Part shown: in pieces, positions 54,714 through 63,190 of the stretch
How positions within the stretch are numbered: the stretch's first letter is position 1
Layout: the number at the start of each line of letters is the position of its first letter
NCBI RefSeq assembly: GCF_003258605.2
Contig: NZ_CP031264.1
Location: 1,736,001-1,800,000, forward strand
DNA length: 64,000 nucleotides
From: Peterkaempfera bronchialis
GTDB taxonomy: Bacteria; Actinomycetota; Actinomycetes; Streptomycetales; Streptomycetaceae
Direction of reading: 5' to 3'
Translations under genes and position numbers: made by a program
The notes under the pieces: model-generated
Told to the model about the DNA's origin: nothing
The model's database searches: none
The model's input: the letters and a program-made list of their open reading frames with translations, nothing else

Positions 54714-55760
54714 TCACACGCGTCCCGCGCCGTCACACTGCTCCGCCCGGCGCTGCTCCAGGCGCTCCCGCTGGGGGAGCACCGTGTACTTGGGGTCCCG
54801 GGCCGACCGCAGGCCCGCCTCGAAGACGCCGAAGCGGGTGCAGGCCGAGGCGGCGAGCAGGGCCACGCCGCTCGCGGCGGAGGCGGCCCGGCTGCGTCGG
54901 CCCAGCAGGGCCCCGGCCACACCGGCGGCGGAGAGTAGTTCGGAGGCGCGCATCAGCCGCCCGGCGGCGCCCTGCCGATAGGTCTCGGCGACCATGCCGA
55001 GGCGGCGTTCCATGGCCTTGACGGCGGCGGTCTCCAGTGCCGCGCCGAGCAGCGCGGCGCTGCGTGCGGGGCCGCCCTCCGCCACCGGCGCTGTGACCAA
55101 GGCCATTCCGGCGGCGGCGGTCGCGGCGGAGCCGACGAAGACGAACGGCAGCTCCCGGTGGCCGCCGTGCCAGGCGGGTACGGCGGTGTCGGCGGCCAGC
55201 ACGGCGGTGTACGCGGCGACGGCCGGGCCGAGCAGGGCGGCTCCGGCGGTGGCGGCGCGGCCGAGGCGCGGCAGCCGCCCGGCGGTGTCGAGTACGGCGG
55301 CGGCGCCGGCCGCCGGGCCGTAGGCGGCCAGCAGCCAGGAGCCCATGCTCATGGGTGAGGTCGGTTTGAAGACCCGCAGCATGTTGGCGAACCGCCCGGG
55401 GCGGCCGAGGTCGTGGACCAGGGCGGCGGCCGAGCCGCTGACGGCGGCCAGCGAGGAGAGCTTCAGCGCCCGTGCCGTGGCCGGGCGGCCGGTGGCCTGG
55501 GCGCCGGCGGCCAGTACCGACCCGGCGCCGGCCAGGCCACCGAGGAAGAAGTACCCGGCGATGTCCAGCGGCGCCCAGGACGGCGGTTTGAGGACCGGCC
55601 TGCCGTAGTACGAGGTGAACTCGGCCTGCGGCACCATCGGCTGCTCGGCGCGGCGGCCCCGGGTGCGGCCCCGGGTGCGGCTGAGGCCCGCCCCGACCTG
55701 GGCCTCGCGGCCGGGGCGCTCGCCTCGGAGGCCCTGCTTGGTGACGTCGGAGGTGCTCAT
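54714..55760 (-). CDS. NrfD/PsrC-type quinone-binding membrane subunit
   Basis: A 348-residue protein, last of the formate dehydrogenase operon; ATG 55760 overlaps the ferredoxin-subunit stop (ATGA). Residues 45-300 contain about eight helices: PLDIAGYFFLGGLAGAGSVL, ALVHDLGRPGRFANMLRVFK, SPMSMGSWLLAAYGPAAGAA and others, the NrfD-family pattern with a conserved His-Asp. It passes electrons between the FeS subunit and menaquinone. NrfD replaces the FdnI-type cytochrome b. Confidence 0.9.
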   Translation of the reverse strand: MSTSDVTKQGLRGERPGREAQVGAGLSRTRGRTRGRRAEQPMVPQAEFTSYYGRPVLKPPSWAPLDIAGYFFLGGLAGAGSVLAAGAQATGRPATARALKLSSLAAVSGSAAALVHDLGRPGRFANMLRVFKPTSPMSMGSWLLAAYGPAAGAAAVLDTAGRLPRLGRAATAGAALLGPAVAAYTAVLAADTAVPAWHGGHRELPFVFVGSAATAAAGMALVTAPVAEGGPARSAALLGAALETAAVKAMERRLGMVAETYRQGAAGRLMRASELLSAAGVAGALLGRRSRAASAASGVALLAASACTRFGVFEAGLRSARDPKYTVLPQRERLEQRRAEQCDGAGRV

Positions 55761-56749
55761 CGGCGGGTCCTTCCGGGTCGGCCGTGGGCGGCGAAGACGG
55801 CGGCGAGGCCGCCGAGCAGGGTGGCGGCGGCGATCCCGGCCTGCCGCCACATGGCGGGCAGGTCGCGGGTGGTGACCACCGGGTCCGGCGGCAGTCCGTA
55901 CACCTCGGGCTCGTCCAGCAGCAGGAAGAAGGCGCCGTCGCCGCCGACGCCGTCCTCCGGGTCGTGGCCGTAGAGCCGGGCGTCGGTGACGCCGAGGCCG
56001 TGCAGCTGCTCGACCCGGGCGGCGGCGCGCTCGCGCAGCTCGTCCAGCGGGCCGAACTGGATGGACTCGGTGGGGCATGCCTTGGCGCAGGCGGGTTCCT
56101 GCCCGGCGCCGAGCCGGTCGTAGCAGAGGGTGCACTTGAAGACGCGGCCGTCGCCGGGCCGCTGCTCGATGACGCCGTACGGGCAGGCGGGTACGCAGTA
56201 GCCGCAGCCGTTGCAGATGTCCTGCTGGACGACGACGGTGCCGAACTCGGTCCGGAAGAGCGAGCCGGTGGGGCAGACGTCCAGGCAGGCCGCGTGGGTG
56301 CAGTGCTTGCAGACGTCGGAGGACATCAGCCAGCGCAGCTCGGTGCGGCCGTCGGCGGAGGGCGGGCCGGGGGTGGTGGGGGTGATCGCGGCCTGGTCGA
56401 CGGGGGTGGCGGAGCCCCGGGCGGCCAGGGCGAGGACGTCCACGCCGCTGTGGTCGACATCGGCCTCGGCGAGGCCGAGCGGCTTGCTCTGCTCGATGAA
56501 GGCGACATGGCGCCAGGTGGAGGCGCCGAGGGCCTGGGAGTTGTCGAAGGACATCCCGGTGAGTTCCAGGCCGTCCTCGGGGATCGCGTTCCACTCCTTG
56601 CAGGCCACCTCGCACGCCTTGCAGCCGATGCAGACGGAGGTGTCGGTGAAGAACCCGACCCGGGCCGGGTGGTCGGTGTGGCCGGCGTCGCCCGCCGGGT
56701 CCGGTTCGGGGCCCGCCAGGAGGTTGCGGCCGATCAGCGAGCCGGTCAT
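55757..56749 (-). CDS. fdhB: Formate dehydrogenase iron-sulphur (beta) subunit
   Basis: A 330-residue protein with four ferredoxin-type Cys clusters: CIGCKACEVACKE, CKHCTHAACLDVCP, CNGCGYCVPACPYG and CTLCYDRL...CAKACP, expected to hold four [4Fe-4S]. A C-terminal helix (AGIAAATLLGGLAAVFAAHG) anchors it. It is coupled at both ends by ATGA overlaps to the catalytic and NrfD-like subunits. Confidence 0.95.
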   Translation of the reverse strand: MTGSLIGRNLLAGPEPDPAGDAGHTDHPARVGFFTDTSVCIGCKACEVACKEWNAIPEDGLELTGMSFDNSQALGASTWRHVAFIEQSKPLGLAEADVDHSGVDVLALAARGSATPVDQAAITPTTPGPPSADGRTELRWLMSSDVCKHCTHAACLDVCPTGSLFRTEFGTVVVQQDICNGCGYCVPACPYGVIEQRPGDGRVFKCTLCYDRLGAGQEPACAKACPTESIQFGPLDELRERAAARVEQLHGLGVTDARLYGHDPEDGVGGDGAFFLLLDEPEVYGLPPDPVVTTRDLPAMWRQAGIAAATLLGGLAAVFAAHGRPGRTRR

Positions 56750-59700
56750 CCCCGCACCTCCGTGCCGGTGGTGGCGGTGATCCCGGCCCGCTCCCGGTAC
56801 TCCCGGAGCAGGTCCAGCACCTGCGGCCCGCGTGGGCGGCGGCCAGGGCGGATGTCGGCGGTGAGCGCCTTGTCCTCCTGGATGTGGACATTGGGGTCGA
56901 GCGCCATCGCGGTCAGCTCATTGGCTGAGTCGCCGGTGGTGAAGCCGTTGGGCCCCCAGTGGAACGGCAGCCCGATCTGGTGGATGGTGCGGCCCTGCAC
57001 CCGCAGCGGCGTCATCCGCTCGGTGACCAGCACCCGGGCCTCGATCACGCCGCGTGCGGTGACCAGGGTGGCCCAGCCGGCGTGCTCCAGGCCGCGTTCG
57101 GCGGCCAGCTCAGGGGAGACCTCGCAGAAGAACGCGGGTTGCAGCTCAGCCAGGTACGGGGACCAGCGGGTCATGCCGCCGGCGGTGAAGTGCTCGGTGA
57201 GCCGGTAGGTGGTCACCACATACGGGAAGACCTCGGCGCCTGGGTCGTCGCCGCTGGGGTGCGGCCGGTTGTGCTCATGGGCGAGCAGCTGCCGTACGGG
57301 GCTGCGCTGCTGGCCGCCGTAGAGGGGGTTGCGGACCGGCGAGTCCTGTGGCTCGTAGTGGGTGGGCAGCGGCCCGTCGACCAGCCCGGCGGGTGCGTAC
57401 AGCCACCCCTTGCCGTCGGCCTGCATGATGAACGGGTCCAGGCCGCCGAGCGCGTCGGTGCCGGTGGCGTCCTCGGGCGGGCGGGCGTCGGGGGCCCGGT
57501 CGGGGATGAAGTCGGGGATGTCATGGCCGGTCCAGCGGCGCTGGTCGGCGTCCCACCAGATCAGCGCCTTGCGGTCGCTCCACGGGTTGCCGTCGGGGTC
57601 GGCGGAGGCCCGGTTGTAGAGGATGCGGCGGTTGGCGGGCCAGGCCCAGGCCCACTCGGCGGCGATCCAGTCCTGCTCGGTATGCGGTTTTCGGCGGGCG
57701 GCCTGGTTGACGCCGTCGGCGTAGACGCCGCAGTAGATCCAGCAGCCGCACGCGGTGGACCCGTCGTCCTTGAGCTCGGTGTACGCACTCAGCGGGCCGC
57801 CGCCGACCCGGCAGCCGTTGATCTCGGCGAGCACCGCCTCGGCGCTGGGCTCGGCCAGGGCGCCCTCGGTGGGGTAGTCCCAGGTCAGGTCGAGGACCGG
57901 GCGGTCCATCGGGTCGGTGGAGTCCTTCAGCCGCTGCCGGATGCGCCTGCCGAGGTGGTACAGGAACCAGAGGTCGCTGCGGGCGTCGCCGTCCGGTTCC
58001 CTGGCCGCGAAGTGCCACTGGAGCATGCGGTTGGTGTTGGTGAAGGAGCCGTCCTTCTCGGTGTGCGCGGCGGCGGGGAAGAAGAAGACCTCGGTGCCGA
58101 TCTCCTCGGTGCGCAGTTCCCCGGTCTCGATCTCCGGGCCGTCCTTCCACCAGGTGGCTGACTCGATCAGCGAGAAGTCGCGGACCACCAGCCACTCCAG
58201 GTTGGCCATGCCGAGCCGCTGCATTCTGGTGTTGGCGGAGCCGACGGCGGGGTTCTCGCCCATCAGGAAGTAGCCCTTGACCTCGCCGCCGAGCTGGCCG
58301 AGCACGGTCTCATAGGTGCTGTGGGAGCCGGTGAGGCGCGGCAGGTGGTCGAAGCAGTAGTCGTTCTCGGCAGTGGCGGCCTCGCCCCAGTACGCCTTGA
58401 GCAGGCTGACCACATAGGCCCGCATGTTCGCCCAGAAGCCCTTCTCGGCCTTCACGGCGGCGATGAAGGAGTCCAGGTCCTCGTGCTGGTGGGCGTGCGG
58501 CATCGGGATGTAGCCGGGCAGCAGGTTGAAGAGGGTCGGGATGTCGCTGGAGCCCTGGATGGAGGCGTGTCCGCGCAGTGCCTGGATGCCGCCGCCGGGG
58601 CGGCCGATGTTGCCGAGCAGCAGTTGCAGGATGCAGGCGGTGCGGATGTACTGCGCGCCCACCGTGTGCTGGGTCCAGCCCACGGCGTACACGAACTCGG
58701 AGGTGCGGTCCGGGCCGGAGTTCTCCACCAGGGCCCGGCAGACCTCCAGGAAGGTCTCCCGGGGGATGCCGCAGGTCTCCTCCACCATCTCCGGGGTGTA
58801 GCGGGCGTAGTGCCGCTTGAGGACCTGGTAGACGCAGCGGGGGTGCTGGAGCGTCTCGTCGCGGCGCAGCCCGCCGGGCACGGCGGGGCCGCCGGAGCCA
58901 TGGGACTCGGCGCGGCCCGACTCGGCGACGGCGGGTTCCTCGTAGTGCTGGTCGCGTTCGCCGGAGGCCGACTGCACCGGGGTGCCCTCGTACTGCCAGC
59001 TCCCGACGTCGTAGTGGCCGGTCTCCTGGTGCAGGCCGGAGAAGACGCCGTCGAGGTCCTCGGTGTCCTGGAAGTCCTCGCTGACCAGGGTGGCGGCGTT
59101 GGTGTAGTGGACCACGTACTCCCGGAAGTCCGCGCCGGTGGAGAGCACCTGGTTGATGATGCCGCCGAGGAAGGCGATGTCGGTCCCGGCCCGGATGGGG
59201 ACGTACAGGTCGGCCAGGGCGCTGGTGCGGGAGAAGCGCGGGTCGACATGGATCACCTTGGCGCCCCGGGCCTTGGCCTCCATCACCCACTGGAAGCCCA
59301 CCGGGTGCGCCTCGGCGAAGTTGGACCCCTCGATGACGATGCAGTCGGAGTTCTGCATGTCCTGGAGGAAGGTGGTGGCGCCGCCCCGGCCGAAGGAGGT
59401 TCCCAGCCCGGCGACGGTGGAGCTGTGGCAGACCCGGGCCTGGTTCTCGATCTGCACGATGCCCAGGGCCGTGAACAGCTTCTTGATGAGGTAGTTCTCC
59501 TCGTTGTCCAGGGTGGCGCCGCCCAGGTGGGCGATGCCCATGGTGCGGTTGACCCGCTTGCCCTCGTGCTCCCACTGCCAGGTCTCGCGGCGGGTGCGGA
59601 TCACCCGGTCCACCACCATGTCCAGGGCGGTGTCCAGGTCGATCCGCTCCCATGCGGTGGCGTACGGGCGCCGGTAGAGCACCTCGTGGCGGCGGGCGTC

Positions 59701-59994
59701 ACCGGTGGTGAGCTGGAGGGTGGCCGAGCCCTTGGGGCAGAGCCGGCCCCGGCTGACCGGTGAGTCGGGGTCGCCCTCGATCTGGACGACCCTGCCGTCC
59801 TTGACGTACACGTTCTGGGCGCAGCCGACCGCGCAGTAGGGGCAGATCGACTTCACCACCCGGTCGGCGGTCTCCGTACGGGGCCGCAGCGACCGGGTCG
59901 CCTGGGAGGCGGCGGCCGCGCCGCGCCCCAGCGGGTCGCTGCCGCTGAGCTGCCGGTAGACCGGCCACTCCTGGATCCAGGTGCGTACGCCCAT
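56746..59994 (-). CDS. fdhA: Formate dehydrogenase catalytic subunit, cysteine form
   Basis: A 1082-residue molybdopterin enzyme. ATG 59994 (MGVRTWIQEWPVYRQL) is preferred because AGGGA lies upstream; ATG 60057 is possible. The [4Fe-4S] motif is Cys51, 54, 58 and 86 (CPYCAVGC and RLCPKGS). In IENQARVCHSSTVAGLGTSF, Cys189 (TGC codon) stands where FdnG/FdoG have selenocysteine, followed by the catalytic His. No twin-arginine (Tat) signal is seen at the start, so it may face the cytoplasm. It oxidises formate to CO2 using a Mo or W bis-MGD cofactor. Confidence 0.95.
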   Translation of the reverse strand: MGVRTWIQEWPVYRQLSGSDPLGRGAAAASQATRSLRPRTETADRVVKSICPYCAVGCAQNVYVKDGRVVQIEGDPDSPVSRGRLCPKGSATLQLTTGDARRHEVLYRRPYATAWERIDLDTALDMVVDRVIRTRRETWQWEHEGKRVNRTMGIAHLGGATLDNEENYLIKKLFTALGIVQIENQARVCHSSTVAGLGTSFGRGGATTFLQDMQNSDCIVIEGSNFAEAHPVGFQWVMEAKARGAKVIHVDPRFSRTSALADLYVPIRAGTDIAFLGGIINQVLSTGADFREYVVHYTNAATLVSEDFQDTEDLDGVFSGLHQETGHYDVGSWQYEGTPVQSASGERDQHYEEPAVAESGRAESHGSGGPAVPGGLRRDETLQHPRCVYQVLKRHYARYTPEMVEETCGIPRETFLEVCRALVENSGPDRTSEFVYAVGWTQHTVGAQYIRTACILQLLLGNIGRPGGGIQALRGHASIQGSSDIPTLFNLLPGYIPMPHAHQHEDLDSFIAAVKAEKGFWANMRAYVVSLLKAYWGEAATAENDYCFDHLPRLTGSHSTYETVLGQLGGEVKGYFLMGENPAVGSANTRMQRLGMANLEWLVVRDFSLIESATWWKDGPEIETGELRTEEIGTEVFFFPAAAHTEKDGSFTNTNRMLQWHFAAREPDGDARSDLWFLYHLGRRIRQRLKDSTDPMDRPVLDLTWDYPTEGALAEPSAEAVLAEINGCRVGGGPLSAYTELKDDGSTACGCWIYCGVYADGVNQAARRKPHTEQDWIAAEWAWAWPANRRILYNRASADPDGNPWSDRKALIWWDADQRRWTGHDIPDFIPDRAPDARPPEDATGTDALGGLDPFIMQADGKGWLYAPAGLVDGPLPTHYEPQDSPVRNPLYGGQQRSPVRQLLAHEHNRPHPSGDDPGAEVFPYVVTTYRLTEHFTAGGMTRWSPYLAELQPAFFCEVSPELAAERGLEHAGWATLVTARGVIEARVLVTERMTPLRVQGRTIHQIGLPFHWGPNGFTTGDSANELTAMALDPNVHIQEDKALTADIRPGRRPRGPQVLDLLREYRERAGITATTGTEVRG

Positions 59995-60075
59995 GCCGCG
60001 TCCCTTTCCGCCGGTCGTGCCGCCGGGGAGGCGGGTGCCCACTCCGCGCGGGTTCACGCCTGCCGTCCGCCGAGG

Positions 60076-61677
60076 TCAACCGCCGGTCTCCTCGTCCGGC
60101 GGCCCCGGTTCGGCGGTGACCGATGCGATCGGCCGCTGGTCCGGGGTGGCGGGCAGCTCCACCCGATCGCCGTAGTACCAGGTGGAGAGCGCGGACCGCA
60201 GCCGCCCGCCGCGCCCGGTGGTGTCATGGACCGGGGTGGGGATGTCCCGGGCCAGGGCCACATGGCGGCGCTCGGCGGGCAGTGCGCGCCGGCCCTGGGC
60301 GAAGCCGCCCTGGACGCTCTGCCGGACGAAGCCGGTCTCCTCGCCCTCCTCCAGCAGCTCCCGCTCATGCGCCTGGAGGGCCAGGCAGGTCCGCTTGGTG
60401 ACCCAGAAGGCGGCCACCGGAAGCACAAAGAAGAGCACCCGGAAGAGCAGCGCCAGGGTGTTGACCGAGAGGTGCATGGTGTACGCGATGACGTCCTGGC
60501 CGCCCGCCGCCAGCAGCACCGCGTACCAGGCGACGGAGGCAACGCCGAGGCCGGTCCGGACCGGCCGGTTGCGCGGCCGGTCGCAGAGGTGGTGCTCGCG
60601 CCGGTCGCCGGTCACCCACCGTTCGAAGAACGGATAGGCGTACAGCACCGCGAAGAGCACCCCGGGCAGCACCACCGCCGGAAGAAAGGGGTTCCAGGCC
60701 ACGGTGTGCCCCCAGAGCCGGGTCTCGGCCCCCGGCATCAGCCGGATGGCGCCTTCCAGGAAGCCGACGTACCAGTCCGGTTGGGCGTCGGTGGACGCCT
60801 GGTCCGGCCGGTAGGGCCCGTACACCCAGATGGGGTTGATCTGCGCCAGCGCCGCCAGCGCGGCGAGCACCCCGAAGACCGTCAGCATCAGCCCGGTGGA
60901 CTTCGCCGTGAAGTGGGGGAACATCGGCTGGCCCACCGCATTGCGGTTGGTCCTGCCCGGGATCGCCCACTGGGTGTGCTTGAGGTACACCACCAGGATC
61001 AGATGCACGGTGATCAGGGCCAGCAGCAGCCCCGGGACCAGCAGGATGTGCGTGGTGTACAGCCGGGGGACGATCGCCTGGCCGGGGAACTGGCCGCCGA
61101 AGAGGAACATCTGGAGATAGCTGCCGACCACCGGGATGGACAGCACGATGCCCTCAGCGGTGCGCAGCCCGGTGCCGGAGAGCAGGTCGTCGGGGAGCGA
61201 GTACCCGGCGAACCCCTCCAGCAGGGCCAGCAGAAAGAGGGTGACGCCGATCGCCCAGTTGACCTCCCGAGGGCGGCGGAAGGCGCCGGTGAAGAAGATC
61301 CGCAGCAGATGCACCCCGATCGCGGAGACAAAGAGCAGCGCCGCCCAGTGGTGGATCTGACGGATCAGCAGGCCGCCGCGCACATCGAAGCTGATGTCCA
61401 GGGTGGAGGCGTACGCCTCGGTCATCCGCAGGCCGCGCAGCGGTGCATAGCTGCCCTGGTAGACCAGTTCGGCCATGGCGGGCTTGAAGAAGAACGTGAG
61501 GTAGACGCCGGTGAGCAGCAGCAGCACAAAGCTGTAGAGGGCGAGTTCGCCGAGCAGGAACGACCAGTGGTCGGGGAACGCCTTGCGCATCACGGCCCTG
61601 CCGCCCTCCATCACGGGCAGCCGGGCGTCCAGGGCGCCCGCGGCCTGCTCGGCGGCACGGCCGGTCCTCCTGCGCAT
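60076..61677 (-). CDS. Stand-alone cytochrome b (QcrB-like), first gene of the formate dehydrogenase operon
   Basis: A 533-residue membrane protein. About nine helices; heme ligands in IRQIHHWAALLFVSAIGVHL and RLYTTHILLVPGLLLALITVH, as in QcrB of the actinobacterial bc1 complex, and the QcrB-like segment YGPYRPDQASTDAQPDWYVG. No QcrA or QcrC genes are near, so it is a second copy apart from the house-keeping complex. The formate dehydrogenase genes start 81 bp downstream on the same strand. It may give the enzyme its own quinone route. GGAGGG precedes ATG 61677. Confidence 0.92.
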   Translation of the reverse strand: MRRRTGRAAEQAAGALDARLPVMEGGRAVMRKAFPDHWSFLLGELALYSFVLLLLTGVYLTFFFKPAMAELVYQGSYAPLRGLRMTEAYASTLDISFDVRGGLLIRQIHHWAALLFVSAIGVHLLRIFFTGAFRRPREVNWAIGVTLFLLALLEGFAGYSLPDDLLSGTGLRTAEGIVLSIPVVGSYLQMFLFGGQFPGQAIVPRLYTTHILLVPGLLLALITVHLILVVYLKHTQWAIPGRTNRNAVGQPMFPHFTAKSTGLMLTVFGVLAALAALAQINPIWVYGPYRPDQASTDAQPDWYVGFLEGAIRLMPGAETRLWGHTVAWNPFLPAVVLPGVLFAVLYAYPFFERWVTGDRREHHLCDRPRNRPVRTGLGVASVAWYAVLLAAGGQDVIAYTMHLSVNTLALLFRVLFFVLPVAAFWVTKRTCLALQAHERELLEEGEETGFVRQSVQGGFAQGRRALPAERRHVALARDIPTPVHDTTGRGGRLRSALSTWYYGDRVELPATPDQRPIASVTAEPGPPDEETGG

Positions 61678-61853
61678 GGGGGACGCCCTCCTCTTCCTCG
61701 GCCGACGGGACGGCAGACGCTATGGGTCCCCCGGCGCCCGTCTCCGAAACGCGTCCGCGCGCCAATCGCCCTGAGCCTCAAATACGCCCTTTCGGGCTAA
61801 TCACCCCTGCGTTTTCGGCGTGCCGCCCCACCAGAGCCCGCAGCATCCTCCGT

Positions 61854-62347
61854 GTGAGCGAACGGCTTGTCCATCGGATCGGCGCAATCGCGGTGCTGGC
61901 CCTGGCCGCGACGGGGCTGTGCGCCGCCGAGGCTGCGGCGACCGAGGTCCCGTGCCCTCCCCCCGTCATCCGCCCCCAGCCCCCGACCCCGCCGAGACCC
62001 ATCCCACCGACCCCACCGACCCCGCCCAAGCCCCCAAGCCACCCACACTCCCCACCTTCCCCGCCCCACCGCCCCCACCCCGCCACCACCACCCCGCCCC
62101 CATCACTCACCCCACCCCGAAACCACCCCCGCCGCCCCCACCAGCTCCCAAACCCACCCCGAAGCCGACCCCCACCCCCACCCACCCCGTGGTGGTCCAC
62201 CGCGCCGCACCGCCCGCCCAGCCGGCCCGCCGGGGCAACTCCGTGGTCACCACCACCATGGTCGTCACCGTGCCCGCCGTACTGGCCGCCGCCGCCATGC
62301 GCACCCGCTCGCGCACCGGCCGCACGGCCGGCCGCCGCTCGTCCTGA
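61854..62347 (+). pseudogene. Exported proline-rich protein, apparent 1-base frameshift
   Basis: GTG 61854 opens VSERLVHRIGAIAVLALAAT with a signal peptide ending around AEAAATEV, then a Pro-rich stretch. The next frame carries more PKPPxxP sequence and then a C-terminal helix (VVTTTMVVTVPAVLAAAAM) with RTRSRTGRTAGRRSS. One extra C in the CCCCC run at 62031-62035 would join them into a 164-residue secreted, membrane-anchored protein. Broken gene, or sequencing error in a C-run. Confidence 0.7.
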
Positions 62348-62383
62348 TCCACCCCCGTCCGCTTCGCCCACGGAGGTACACCC

Positions 62384-63148
62384 GTGTCCGAATGGCTCGC
62401 CCTCACCCTCGCCATGGCAGCGTCCTGCGCGGTGGTCATCTCCGTGGTGACCCTGCGGCAGCGGCGCATCCCCGACGACGACGACCCATCCGAGACGCCC
62501 GACGTGATCGAGTACATGACGATGATGATCGGCGTGGTCTACGCCATCGTGCTGGGCCTCGCCATCGCAGGCGTCTGGGAAGGCCGCAGCGACGCCCAGA
62601 CCGGAGCCCTGCAAGAGGCCCAGGCGCTGCACGAGGTCTCCGCGCGGGTCCAGGTCTACCCGCCGGCGGTCCGCGACCGCACCCGGGCCGACATCGACGC
62701 CTATGTCTCCTACGTCGTACACACCGAGTGGCCGTACATGGCCGCGCACGGCGCCCTCACCGACAAGGGCACCGCCCTGCTGGAGCAGGTCCGGCGGGAC
62801 GTCAGCGACCACGCGCCGACGACCGACCTGGAGGGTCAGGCGTACCAGCCGATCGTGGACCAGGTCGGGTTGGCCGACCAGGCGCGCACCGCACGCGGCC
62901 AGAACGCCGGGGCCACCATGCCGCCGATCGTCTGGTTCGGCCTGATCGCGGGAGCGCTGGTCACCGTCGGCCTGATCTTCACCCTCCAGATCCGGCGCTC
63001 CGCACGCGAACTCCTGCTGGCCGGGCTCTTCAGCGCGCTGATCGCCTTCCTGCTCTTCCTCATCTGGGACCTCGACGCACCCTTCACCCGTGGCCTGTCC
63101 GTCACCGCCGGTCCCTTCCTCGACCTGTTCCCCAACGTCACCGGCTGA
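62384..63148 (+). CDS. DUF4239 membrane protein
   Basis: A 254-residue protein from GTG 62384. Two N-terminal helices (LALTLAMAASCAVVISVVTL, MTMMIGVVYAIVLGLAIAGV), a soluble loop of ~120 residues with VWEGRSDAQTGALQEAQALH, and two C-terminal helices (PIVWFGLIAGALVTVGLIFT, ELLLAGLFSALIAFLLFLIW). This is the DUF4239 (bestrophin-like) layout. Function unknown, perhaps a channel. Confidence 0.85.
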   Translation: MSEWLALTLAMAASCAVVISVVTLRQRRIPDDDDPSETPDVIEYMTMMIGVVYAIVLGLAIAGVWEGRSDAQTGALQEAQALHEVSARVQVYPPAVRDRTRADIDAYVSYVVHTEWPYMAAHGALTDKGTALLEQVRRDVSDHAPTTDLEGQAYQPIVDQVGLADQARTARGQNAGATMPPIVWFGLIAGALVTVGLIFTLQIRRSARELLLAGLFSALIAFLLFLIWDLDAPFTRGLSVTAGPFLDLFPNVTG

Positions 63149-63190
63149 GCCCACCGTGCGCGGCCACCTCCCCGGGTGTACAGATGAGAT

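Noticed and set aside
59428-59430. Selenocysteine codon in formate dehydrogenase
   Set aside because: The codon at the Sec position is TGC, not TGA, so the enzyme uses Cys189; no SECIS-like hairpin is needed.
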